A stretch of 12,083 nt of DNA. Origin: Verrucomicrobiota bacterium. GTDB lineage: Bacteria; Verrucomicrobiota; Kiritimatiellia; Kiritimatiellales; Pontiellaceae. Numbering within the stretch: the first letter of the stretch is position 1; each line of letters begins with the position of its first letter. The notes under the pieces were generated by a model. That model was not told the DNA's origin and ran no database searches. It saw nothing but the letters and a program-made list of their open reading frames with translations. The DNA is taken from NCBI GenBank assembly GCA_003532555.1, contig DOEU01000024.1, positions 1 to 12,083 on the forward strand, read 5' to 3'. The translations under genes and the position numbers were made by a program. Positions 1 through 7,425 of the stretch are shown piece after piece.

Positions 1-163
1 CATGTGTATATTAAACCAAAGAATAGCATGTTCTTTAAGCAAGAATTTTAGATCATTGATTTACCTGATAAACTGATTTTATTGCGACATAAAAGATTTA
101 TTCAAAAAAGCATCTTAATTTGATCTAACTAAAAATCAATGATGCTCAGTTCCTTAAAATAAA
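1..163. other. AT-rich non-coding stretch downstream of miaB
   Basis: No gene is supported here. The stretch is visibly richer in A and T than the genes to its right. It contains an 11-base inverted repeat (52-62 against 133-143, ATCATTGATTT and its complement) about 70 bases apart. A short palindrome, CCTTAA-aataaa-TTAAGG at 152-169, overlaps the miaB stop codon. Either could be part of transcription termination for the minus-strand fnr-miaB unit, but the stems are short and A/T-rich and no convincing hairpin followed by a T-run is seen. The left edge of the window may cut a neighbouring regulatory region. Confidence 0.5.
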
Positions 164-1519
164 TTAAGGGCTAATCAATATCTCATGATGCACTCGATTT
201 CCACTCAATGAAAGTTCGGATGCCGATGTAATCTCTACCTCAATAAAGGTTCCGACTGCCTCCTTAGAAACGTTACTCACACGTACAGGTAATTTACCCT
301 CTGTTCGCGACGCCACCGCATTTTCTACCCGCGGATCGACCCGCTCCACTAAAACCTTCATTCGCTTGCCGATCAACGACTCATTGTGATGTAAAGAGGT
401 TCGCTTTAGCACCTCTGTTAACCGCGCTAAACGCTCACTCTTCTCTTCATTTGAAACATCATCTTCCCAACGGGCCGAACGAGCGCCAACACGCGGAGAA
501 TACTTCGCGATATATGCCATGTTATATTGAACGTCTAACATGACTTCAGCGGTTCGCTCGACTTGCTCCTTACTCTCACCACAAAACCCAACAATAATAT
601 CTGTAAATAGCGTCGCCTGCGGGATTAACTCACGAATATCCCTAACCACCTCCATATAATCCGCCACATCATGATTTCGATTCATCCGACGCAACAATTT
701 ATCATCGCCACTTTGCAGAGGTAGATGAATTTGTTTTGCTAAAACCGGATAGGCAGCAATCACTTCGATTACTTCACGCGTCATGTCCCGCGGGTGTGGC
801 GAAGTAAAATAGACCCAAAAGTCCTTCTCTGATTCTTTTCCGAGCTCCCCAATTTTACGCAATAAATCGGCAAAAGAAATCTCCTCCCCTGCTCGATCTA
901 ATCCATACGAATTAACATTCTGCCCTAACAACGTAATGGACTTGACACCATTAGCGACCAAAGATGTCATTTCTTGAATAATTTCCCGACTTGAGCGCGA
1001 TACTTCACGACCCCGAGTGTAAGGAACGGCGCAAAATGAACAAAATTTATCACACCCATTCTGAATAGGAACAAATGCCTCAAACGACTTACTATAACTG
1101 GGATTGACCTGCCAAAAATCAGTTAGATCATCCACTCGGTTCACCGAATCTAATGGATTCCTAGTCGAAAAAGCCGTTGCCACACCGCACTGACGCAACA
1201 TGTCTGGTAATTCACGTAATTGATTCATACGGAAAAGCAGATCAAACAGCTTTAAAAACTTCTCTTCATCTGCTGGTAAAATGCAACCAGAAACAAAGGT
1301 GACCAGATCACGCTTTTTCTTCCACTGGTTCCATTTATGGATCTTGCTGTAAACCTTATCAATCGCTTTTTGGCGAACTGAACAAGCCACAATTCCAATC
1401 AGAGAAGCCTCCTCCTCCCGATCGGTCATCTCAAAACCCACTCCCTCAATCACGCTACGGATTCGCTCTGAATCGGACTGATTCATCTGGCACCCCAACG
1501 TAATAACACAGCACTTCAT
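164..1519 (-). CDS. miaB: MiaB, tRNA-2-methylthio-N6-isopentenyladenosine37 methylthiotransferase
   Basis: A radical-SAM methylthiotransferase (451 aa) that adds a methylthio group to N6-isopentenyladenosine at tRNA position 37. The N-terminal UPF0004 domain carries the auxiliary-cluster cysteines C10 (GCQMN), C46 (ACSVRQKA) and C79 (SGC). The radical-SAM CxxxCxxC is C156, C160 and C163, followed by AVPYTRGREVSR. LLGQNVNSYG, near residue 200, and this TRGREVSR form favour MiaB over RimO or MtaB. QSGDDKLLRRMNR near 270 is a conserved family block. The last ~70 residues fit a TRAM RNA-binding domain. Length is normal. The ATG start gives the usual short lead into the first cysteine. It lies 5 bp after the fnr stop and has no obvious Shine-Dalgarno site, suggesting translational coupling to fnr. 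All six expected cysteines are present, so activity is likely. Confidence 0.95.
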   Translation of the reverse strand: MKCCVITLGCQMNQSDSERIRSVIEGVGFEMTDREEEASLIGIVACSVRQKAIDKVYSKIHKWNQWKKKRDLVTFVSGCILPADEEKFLKLFDLLFRMNQLRELPDMLRQCGVATAFSTRNPLDSVNRVDDLTDFWQVNPSYSKSFEAFVPIQNGCDKFCSFCAVPYTRGREVSRSSREIIQEMTSLVANGVKSITLLGQNVNSYGLDRAGEEISFADLLRKIGELGKESEKDFWVYFTSPHPRDMTREVIEVIAAYPVLAKQIHLPLQSGDDKLLRRMNRNHDVADYMEVVRDIRELIPQATLFTDIIVGFCGESKEQVERTAEVMLDVQYNMAYIAKYSPRVGARSARWEDDVSNEEKSERLARLTEVLKRTSLHHNESLIGKRMKVLVERVDPRVENAVASRTEGKLPVRVSNVSKEAVGTFIEVEITSASELSLSGNRVHHEILISP

Positions 1520-1524
1520 AATGA

Positions 1525-2184
1525 CTAAAAATAAACTTCCGTATGAATTTGCGTAGTCGGCAATCCACGTTCTTGCAGTAAATCAAAAGCGTCATAGATC
1601 ATATCACAATTCCCGCATAAAAATGCATTCGTATCTGGAGTAAACTCGACATCTTTCAAATAGTCTGTCACGCGTCCTCTATAATCGCCCCCCTCTTCCC
1701 GAGAAACACAATGAAAGTAGCGATCCCCGTAGATCTCTTTTTCATATCCTTCATTCAGATAACTCGTTCCATGAATTAGACGATAATTTAATCCTTCATA
1801 CGACTCTAAGAAGCATCTAAAGGGTGATATACCTGTTCCTGTTGCAATGAACAAAAGAGGATTCGATCGAACTTCCTCCACCAACTTGAAATGCCCATAT
1901 GGTCCCCCAATCATTACCTTATCGCCCGCTTCAAGGTCAAATAATTGTTTAGATACCAATCCCTCTTCCACGCGACGTAAAAGCACTTCCAAATGCGCCT
2001 GATTATTTCCGGAATAGACCGAATAGTCACGGATCTCAGAATCTCCCTCGACCCCGATACGAAGATACTGCCCTGGCTCAAAATCAATATCACCCCGCTC
2101 CATTCGCAAAACAATCGTCTCATCTGTAAGTCGACGAACTTCTTGAACGGCTCCTGTGAATCGTATTTTAGTTGCTGTTAACAT
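1525..2184 (-). CDS. fpr: Ferredoxin/flavodoxin-NADP(+) reductase-type flavoprotein
   Basis: A compact (219 aa) FAD/NAD(P)H oxidoreductase of the ferredoxin-NADP reductase superfamily, probably cytosolic. The FAD-binding barrel shows PGQYLRIG (38-45) and the flavin motif RDYSVYS (52-58), then GGPYGHFKL (93-101). The nucleotide-binding half has ATGTGISPFR (114-123) and CGNCDMIYD (190-198), and the protein ends HTEVYF, a typical C-terminal aromatic ending. It is a little shorter than E. coli Fpr (about 248 aa). No iron-sulfur or globin domain is attached, so it is a stand-alone reductase. The ATG is preceded by a GGAG site with 8-base spacing, supporting this start. It is the first gene of a unit with miaB, suggesting it may feed electrons through flavodoxin or ferredoxin to radical-SAM enzymes (inference). 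The exact partner and symbol are uncertain; another reductase of the same fold is possible. Confidence 0.8.
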   Translation of the reverse strand: MLTATKIRFTGAVQEVRRLTDETIVLRMERGDIDFEPGQYLRIGVEGDSEIRDYSVYSGNNQAHLEVLLRRVEEGLVSKQLFDLEAGDKVMIGGPYGHFKLVEEVRSNPLLFIATGTGISPFRCFLESYEGLNYRLIHGTSYLNEGYEKEIYGDRYFHCVSREEGGDYRGRVTDYLKDVEFTPDTNAFLCGNCDMIYDAFDLLQERGLPTTQIHTEVYF

Positions 2185-2228
2185 ATTTATCGCTCCCGTA
2201 TTTTAGGCGCAAACATACAAAGACGTTG

Positions 2229-2260
2229 TTGCAAGCGCGTTTTCTACTCTTCCCTATAAT
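2229..2260 (+). promoter_or_regulatory. Candidate sigma70-type promoter for the ABC exporter genes
   Basis: A perfect TATAAT lies at 2255-2260 in the gap between the divergent fnr and ABC genes. The best -35-like element is TTGCAA at 2229-2234, but the 20-base spacer is long. Transcription from this -10 would begin around 2266-2268, right at the outermost ATG (2269). The mRNA would then be leaderless if that ATG is used, or have a leader of about 77 bases if the in-frame ATG at 2344 is used. Confidence 0.4.
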
Positions 2261-2268
2261 CAAAGTCA

Positions 2269-4119
2269 ATGGCAACTCCCTTGCCAAAATTCTGTAACTT
2301 CCCTCTAATTCAAACGAAGCTTGAAAAACAAGTATCAGTACTTATGGTAGGTAACGCTGAACGGAGAGAACAAATAAACCAACCAACTGCTAAAATTCTG
2401 CCCTACGTTCGGCCTTACCGCCGCGAGATTATTTATACCACGATCGCTGTACTCATAGCTGTTGGCATCAATCTCTACCTTCCTTATCTCATGCGTTTGG
2501 TTATTGATGGTCTTACTGACCAAGCTTTGGACCATGCTCAACTCTTCACTCTCCTACTTCGCTATTTACTCTTCGGCCTCGTGGCTGTAATTTTCTCTCG
2601 TTTACTGCGTAAAATTCCACTCAAACTTTCCCATAAAGCGGAGTATCATCTTCGAAAAGATATATTCGCTCATCTCACTCGTCTTGATTCTTCCTATTTT
2701 CGCACCCAACGAACCGGCGATTTAATGACACGCCTCTCATCCGATATCAACATGGTTCGCGATGCTATCGGACAAGGCATTCTCCAAGGCGTACGAACTA
2801 TTGTCGTGCTTGTGTTCGCACTCATCGTCATGCTTCTTACAGACAGACAACTTGCACTAATCGTCTATTCTTTATATATCCCCATGGTCATCATCTTTTT
2901 TCTGATCTTGCGGATTATGCGACGCCGTCAAAAAGAGCTCCAAGAACAAGTCTCAGAGCTCTCAAGCTTCTCTCAAGAAAGCTTTAGTGGAATACGTTGC
3001 CTCAAAGGTTTTGCCCTCGAAGAACGCCGTAATCAACAATTTGATGGCTTAAACCAAGGGCTCATCCGAAAAAATATGCTCATGCAAGCTACCCGACAAA
3101 GCCTCTGGCCTTTCATGGCTTTCTGGTTTGGCGTGGGAATGATTCTGATTTTAAACGTTGGAGGTCGTCGCATTATCGCTGGCGAACTCACCCTAGGGAC
3201 CCTTACCCAATTTATTCAATATTTACTCTACATGCAGTGGCCTCTACTCGCTCTCTCTTGGACTTCCAGCCTCTATCAGCGGGGTGTCGTAAGTTGGAGC
3301 CGAGTACGCTCCATGCTCGATGCCAAACCTAACCTCACCGACCCTGATATTCCCATAACTGAACCCCTTTCTCATCATGACATTGAATTTAAAGAGGTCT
3401 CACTTGAAATTGATGATCGCAAACTCATCGACCAACTCTCTCTTATCATTCCAACTGGAACTACCCTTGGTGTAACTGGTCCCACAGGGTGTGGTAAATC
3501 GCTATTAACCGCGCTAACCGCTCGGCTTGTCGATCCCACTAAAGGCGAAATCACCCTCGGCGGAGTACCGCTTCAAAAGCTTCCCCTACAAATCATCCGG
3601 AAAAAAATGGGCTGTGCCCTTCAAGAACCCATTCTTTTCTCAAAAACCCTTGAGCATAACCTCACCTTTGGGCTCACAAAAAATGAACCCGACACTCTTT
3701 CGTGGGCCATCGATGCCGCCCATCTTACCAACGAAATAGAAGGTTTTCCTGAAGGACTTCAAACACTGCTCGGTGAACGCGGAGTAACCCTCTCAGGCGG
3801 ACAGCGTCAACGAACCGCTATTGCCCGTGCGATTGCTCGGCGTCCTGAAATTCTCATCCTAGATGATGTACTCTCTGCCGTTGACACTCAAACCGAAGCC
3901 GCGATTATGCAAAAACTGAAACCCATCATGGATCAGCGGACCACGCTCTTTATCAGCCACCGGATCTCGACCCTTCGTTATGCAGATCGCATCATCGTTA
4001 TTGAAAATGGGCGTATCACACAACAAGGCACTCACCAAGAGCTGCTCGCTCAATCCGGCTATTATGCCGAACTAGACCTTCAGCAAAACCTTCAACGAAA
4101 AATGGAGGGTAAAGCATGA
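2269..4119 (+). CDS. ABC exporter half-transporter, degenerate-site subunit (MdlA-like)
   Basis: An inner-membrane ABC transporter half (616 aa, ABCB-type exporter). A six-helix transmembrane domain spans about residues 50-340, with hydrophobic stretches near 55-75, 95-110, 175-190, 195-215 and 285-325. The ATPase domain follows: Walker A GPTGCGKS (404-411), Q-loop Gln452, signature LSGGQ (508-512), Walker B ILILDD (528-533) and switch His564. The residue after the Walker B aspartate is Asp533, not the catalytic Glu, as in the degenerate subunit of heterodimeric exporters such as TM287/288 and MdlAB. The next gene overlaps it (ATGA) and supplies the partner. The start is uncertain: ATG 2269 sits right after a TATAAT, and an in-frame ATG at 2344 would drop 25 poorly conserved residues. 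Neither has a clear ribosome site. The substrate cannot be told; lipid or drug export is typical of the family. Confidence 0.9.
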   Translation: MATPLPKFCNFPLIQTKLEKQVSVLMVGNAERREQINQPTAKILPYVRPYRREIIYTTIAVLIAVGINLYLPYLMRLVIDGLTDQALDHAQLFTLLLRYLLFGLVAVIFSRLLRKIPLKLSHKAEYHLRKDIFAHLTRLDSSYFRTQRTGDLMTRLSSDINMVRDAIGQGILQGVRTIVVLVFALIVMLLTDRQLALIVYSLYIPMVIIFFLILRIMRRRQKELQEQVSELSSFSQESFSGIRCLKGFALEERRNQQFDGLNQGLIRKNMLMQATRQSLWPFMAFWFGVGMILILNVGGRRIIAGELTLGTLTQFIQYLLYMQWPLLALSWTSSLYQRGVVSWSRVRSMLDAKPNLTDPDIPITEPLSHHDIEFKEVSLEIDDRKLIDQLSLIIPTGTTLGVTGPTGCGKSLLTALTARLVDPTKGEITLGGVPLQKLPLQIIRKKMGCALQEPILFSKTLEHNLTFGLTKNEPDTLSWAIDAAHLTNEIEGFPEGLQTLLGERGVTLSGGQRQRTAIARAIARRPEILILDDVLSAVDTQTEAAIMQKLKPIMDQRTTLFISHRISTLRYADRIIVIENGRITQQGTHQELLAQSGYYAELDLQQNLQRKMEGKA

Positions 4120-5867
4120 AACTAACCCATCAATTGCTCACATATATTCGTCCGTATCGCCTCTGGCTAACTGGTGCCTTTCTGCTAATCCTATCCACCT
4201 CGCTCGCAATTAACTATCTACCAATTATCATCCAGCGCATCACCGACGACTGCCTTATGCAAACCGACAAACCTGTTGATCAACGGATTGAACTGCTCGG
4301 AAAATTAAGTCTACTCTATGTTGTCATCGCCGGCACAGGTCATCTCGTTCGCTATCTTCAGGGCTTACTCACTGCCTATATTGGGCAACGCATTATTTAC
4401 GACCTCCGACTCGCCGTTTTCCGAAAAGTTCTCACCATGCACCAAGCCTATTTTGACCGCACACCCGTCGGCACTCTTATGACACGAGTAACATCCGATA
4501 TTGAACGCCTACAGAACTTTGTAACCGATGGAGTTGTCGGCACCCTCGCTGATCTATTTATGTTACTCGGAATTATGGGCTACATGCTCTACATCAGCCC
4601 CCCGCTAGCCGGCACCCTCTTTTTAATCTTACCCATTCTTTACAGCATCCTCCTTTATATCAACCGCAACCTCCGGAATGCCAATCGTGAAATTCGCGAT
4701 AAGCAATCCGCTCAAAACGCCTACCTCCAAGAGAGCTTAACCGGTATGAGCACCATCCAACTCTTCAACCGGGAAGCAGCCGCCATTGACGACTTTGATG
4801 AAAAACACACCCAGCTTCGCTCCGCCTACTTCAAAGAAGTCCGGTGGTTTTCTCTATCTTTTCCCGCTGTCGAAGGCGGGCAAGCCCTTGCATCACTCCT
4901 CATTCTTGGGATGGGAGGGGTTCTCCTGCTGAATGGATCTGAATTCATCACTCTCGGCATTTTCGTAGCATTCCTTGCCTATGTGAGAGATTTTTTCCGA
5001 CCACTCAGCTCCCTCTCCGAAAAAGCCAGCTCCTTTCAAGTTGCACTTGCCTCGGTAGAACGCGTCTTCTCTCTGCTTAATAAGCAACCCGATATTAAGA
5101 ATATCGAACACCCCATCATCCCTCCTTCCCTAAATGGAACTATCGAATTCAAAAACGTCTGGTTTGCCTATGACGACGACAACTGGGTGATTAAAGATCT
5201 CTCCTTTAAAGTGGAACCTGGTCAAGCCCTCGCCATTGTCGGAGCCACTGGAGCCGGAAAAAGCACCATCATTAATCTGATAGGTCGCTTCTACGATATT
5301 CAACAAGGCACAATCACCATCGACGGCATCAATATCCGGGACTTCGACCAAACCGACCTGCGCCGCCGACTTGGATATGTCTTTCAAGACCCCTTCTTAT
5401 TTGCCGGAACCATCACCGACAACATCGGATTACACAACCCCGAGCTCACTGTCGAACAAATTGAAAAAGCCGCTCAAACCGTCAATGCACACACCTTTAT
5501 TAAGCCACTTAAAAAAGGCTTCCACACATTACTAAACGAACGCGGTGAAGGGCTCTCTCTAGGACAAAAACAACTTCTCGTTATGGCGCGAACTTTTGCA
5601 CAAAATCCCGAGCTCCTATTCGTTCTCGACGAAGCCACCGCCAGTATCGATACGGCTACCGAACTCCTTATTCAAGATGCACTCGGAAAACTCATGCAAA
5701 ATCGCACCAGCATTGTCATTGCACACCGACTCTCCACCATCCGCCATGCAGATCGTATCCTAGTTATGCGTGACGGCGAATTGATCGACTCAGGCACCCA
5801 TGATGAACTGATTGCTAACGATGGCTACTACCACCAACTCTGCCAACTCATGCAACAGCAAGGATGA
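4116..5867 (+). CDS. ABC exporter half-transporter, catalytic subunit (MdlB-like)
   Basis: The second half (583 aa) of the heterodimeric exporter. Its ATG overlaps the upstream stop codon as ATGA, so translation is probably coupled and the subunits made in equal amounts. The transmembrane domain covers about residues 15-310, with RPYRLWL at the start as in the partner. The ATPase domain has Walker A GATGAGKS (376-383), Q-loop Gln424, Walker B LFVLDE with catalytic Glu506, and switch His537. Its signature is LSLGQ (480-484) rather than LSGGQ. In the head-to-tail dimer, this altered signature faces the Asp533 Walker B of the partner (degenerate site). The canonical LSGGQ of the partner faces Glu506 here (active site). 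The gene ends 18 bp before the convergent yjbQ stop, with no visible hairpin terminator between. Substrate unknown. Confidence 0.92.
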   Translation: MKLTHQLLTYIRPYRLWLTGAFLLILSTSLAINYLPIIIQRITDDCLMQTDKPVDQRIELLGKLSLLYVVIAGTGHLVRYLQGLLTAYIGQRIIYDLRLAVFRKVLTMHQAYFDRTPVGTLMTRVTSDIERLQNFVTDGVVGTLADLFMLLGIMGYMLYISPPLAGTLFLILPILYSILLYINRNLRNANREIRDKQSAQNAYLQESLTGMSTIQLFNREAAAIDDFDEKHTQLRSAYFKEVRWFSLSFPAVEGGQALASLLILGMGGVLLLNGSEFITLGIFVAFLAYVRDFFRPLSSLSEKASSFQVALASVERVFSLLNKQPDIKNIEHPIIPPSLNGTIEFKNVWFAYDDDNWVIKDLSFKVEPGQALAIVGATGAGKSTIINLIGRFYDIQQGTITIDGINIRDFDQTDLRRRLGYVFQDPFLFAGTITDNIGLHNPELTVEQIEKAAQTVNAHTFIKPLKKGFHTLLNERGEGLSLGQKQLLVMARTFAQNPELLFVLDEATASIDTATELLIQDALGKLMQNRTSIVIAHRLSTIRHADRILVMRDGELIDSGTHDELIANDGYYHQLCQLMQQQG

Positions 5868-5885
5868 TATTTTAATACATAGAGA

Positions 5886-6302
5886 TTACGCACCAATGAT
5901 CTTAACGAGCACCCGTTTTTTCCGAAGTCCATCAAGCTCATAGTAGAAAATCTGCTCCCAAGGCCCAAAATCAAGAGCACCATTTGTAACGGCGATCACC
6001 ACCTCACGTCCCATAATCGTCCGCTTTAGATGCGCATCCGCATTATCTTCGTATCCATTATGATCATATTGATCATACGGTTTTTCAGGGGCTAACCTCT
6101 CCAACCAGCGCTCATAGTCTTGATGCAATCCGCTCTCATTATCGTTAATAAAAACTGAGGCAGAAATATGCATAGCATTCACTAAACAGAGCCCTTCTTG
6201 AATCCCCGACTCAACCAAACATGCTTCAACCTGGGGTGTTATGTGAATGATATCTCGCCGCTGCGATGCCTCAAACCATAGCTCTTTACGATAACTTCTC
6301 AT
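5886..6302 (-). CDS. yjbQ: YjbQ/UPF0047 family protein (secondary thiamine-phosphate synthase-like)
   Basis: A small (138 aa) soluble protein of the UPF0047/YjbQ family. Family hallmarks seen in order are [18 protein letters not shown] (42-59), [14 protein letters not shown] (66-79), [10 protein letters not shown] (85-94), [20 protein letters not shown] (98-117) and KRVLVKIIG (129-137). The length matches the family. Members can show weak thiamine-phosphate synthase activity, hence the usual name, but the physiological role is not established. The ATG follows the lpxC stop after 4 bp, so the two genes are almost certainly co-transcribed. An AAGGG stretch lies immediately upstream of the start, and a GGA lies further back. 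The identification of the family is firm; the biochemical function is not. Confidence 0.93.
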   Translation of the reverse strand: MRSYRKELWFEASQRRDIIHITPQVEACLVESGIQEGLCLVNAMHISASVFINDNESGLHQDYERWLERLAPEKPYDQYDHNGYEDNADAHLKRTIMGREVVIAVTNGALDFGPWEQIFYYELDGLRKKRVLVKIIGA

Positions 6303-6306
6303 GCCC

Positions 6307-7335
6307 TTAATCCAACGGAACCAATACCTCGTTTAAATAGAGTTGCCGCATCAATTCACAATCCAATCGATGCCCCGCTTTATACGATGTAATATGACCC
6401 ACAAAATGACCGTTAGGAATCAACGCAATCGCCGCTAACAAATCTAATACCGACCGATGCCATACCGCCTCCAAGGCTTTCCCTTCGTGAATCAGCCGCG
6501 GTTCATTCACATACCGATTACGCCCTGCAATCAAAACATTTTTCTTCGTGTAACCCAAATTCCGCACATCCGCAAATAAACGCCCGATTGTTTTACAATA
6601 CAACACCTTCCCCCAAGACGTGTTGGTACGTGCAATCGATGCCATACGCATCAACTCCTCACAAACAGGGAAAACAATGCGCTGTTGTCCGATGTAAGTT
6701 TTAAAATTAATCGCACAATCAATCGTCAATTGTGGATTCTCCGGATCCAACGGCGGTGCCAACGTTACAAAATCCCCATATGTTCCTCCCACCGAAACAG
6801 GATGAGGCACACTCAAATACGAAATAGGTTTATCACTCTCTAAACGACCACACCGATCCAATGCTTCCACTACATCTAGACTTCCTTGATCAAAAAGAGG
6901 TGGGTCTCCTGAATCAAGCTTAATCACCATGTTGTCGACGCCCATGCCCGTTCGCAAACAGATCAAATGCTCCACCATCCGAACATAGTTATGCGGATTT
7001 CCACTTCGCAGAACAATATTACTCACGATCTGACCCGTCGTCCATACATTCGAAATACCCACCCGAATCGGCAATGAGCCTGGTAAATCAGCCCGATCTA
7101 GCCACCAACCCTCCAATGTTGTCGGCTCCAACACAATCGACCGCGTAGCCTTTCCCATAAAAGTGCCCGAGCCAGAAATGGAATCAGACTGAGCCAAAGT
7201 CGTTTGCATTCGGCGTAACCGAGGAAGTTCTTTTCTACTTAAATTCCAGTCTACTGGCTGCCGTTGCATCTCATCCCACGAAGCAGAGATTGCACGTTTA
7301 TCACCGGAAAGTACCTGTCCTATTCCCTCACTCAT
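6307..7335 (-). CDS. lpxC: Divergent LpxC-family UDP-3-O-acyl-GlcNAc deacetylase
   Basis: LpxC removes acetate from UDP-3-O-acyl-GlcNAc, the committed step of lipid A synthesis. The homology runs from about residue 43 to the C-terminus of this 342 aa form, with about 40 extra N-terminal residues. Family landmarks are VEHL (Glu122, His123) with GMGVDN after it, a PLFDQGS block (146-152) matching PIMDGS, the WHRSVLD region (292-298), and TSYKAGH (His322) matching TAYKSGH. Several key positions differ: GVGLHTGK reads GSGTFMGK, the His-to-Asp zinc spacing is one residue longer than HKxxD, and the IGDL aspartate is Ala. I chose ATG 7335 because AGGAAG lies 8 bases upstream. A longer frame to 7527 would run through the divergent murJ start. 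It is coupled to yjbQ. It is an LpxC-fold protein with high confidence; catalytic competence is unclear. Confidence 0.8.
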   Translation of the reverse strand: MSEGIGQVLSGDKRAISASWDEMQRQPVDWNLSRKELPRLRRMQTTLAQSDSISGSGTFMGKATRSIVLEPTTLEGWWLDRADLPGSLPIRVGISNVWTTGQIVSNIVLRSGNPHNYVRMVEHLICLRTGMGVDNMVIKLDSGDPPLFDQGSLDVVEALDRCGRLESDKPISYLSVPHPVSVGGTYGDFVTLAPPLDPENPQLTIDCAINFKTYIGQQRIVFPVCEELMRMASIARTNTSWGKVLYCKTIGRLFADVRNLGYTKKNVLIAGRNRYVNEPRLIHEGKALEAVWHRSVLDLLAAIALIPNGHFVGHITSYKAGHRLDCELMRQLYLNEVLVPLD

Positions 7336-7425
7336 AACATCTGCTTCCTGTTTGAACTCAAACCTTGATTCCCCTACCTTTAAAACGATATGGACTTGAA
7401 AGCAAAGTAAAACAGAGAGGTTGGC

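Noticed and set aside
152..169. CCTTAA/TTAAGG palindrome at the miaB stop as a terminator
   Set aside because: Only a six-base, A/T-rich stem overlapping the stop codon, with no adjacent T-run; too weak to call.
5130..5387. Antisense ORF across the second ABC gene
   Set aside because: Fully inside a well-conserved ATPase domain; no recognisable domain of its own.
5868..5885. Bidirectional terminator between the convergent ABC and yjbQ genes
   Set aside because: The gap is only 18 bases and holds no inverted repeat; none can be supported.
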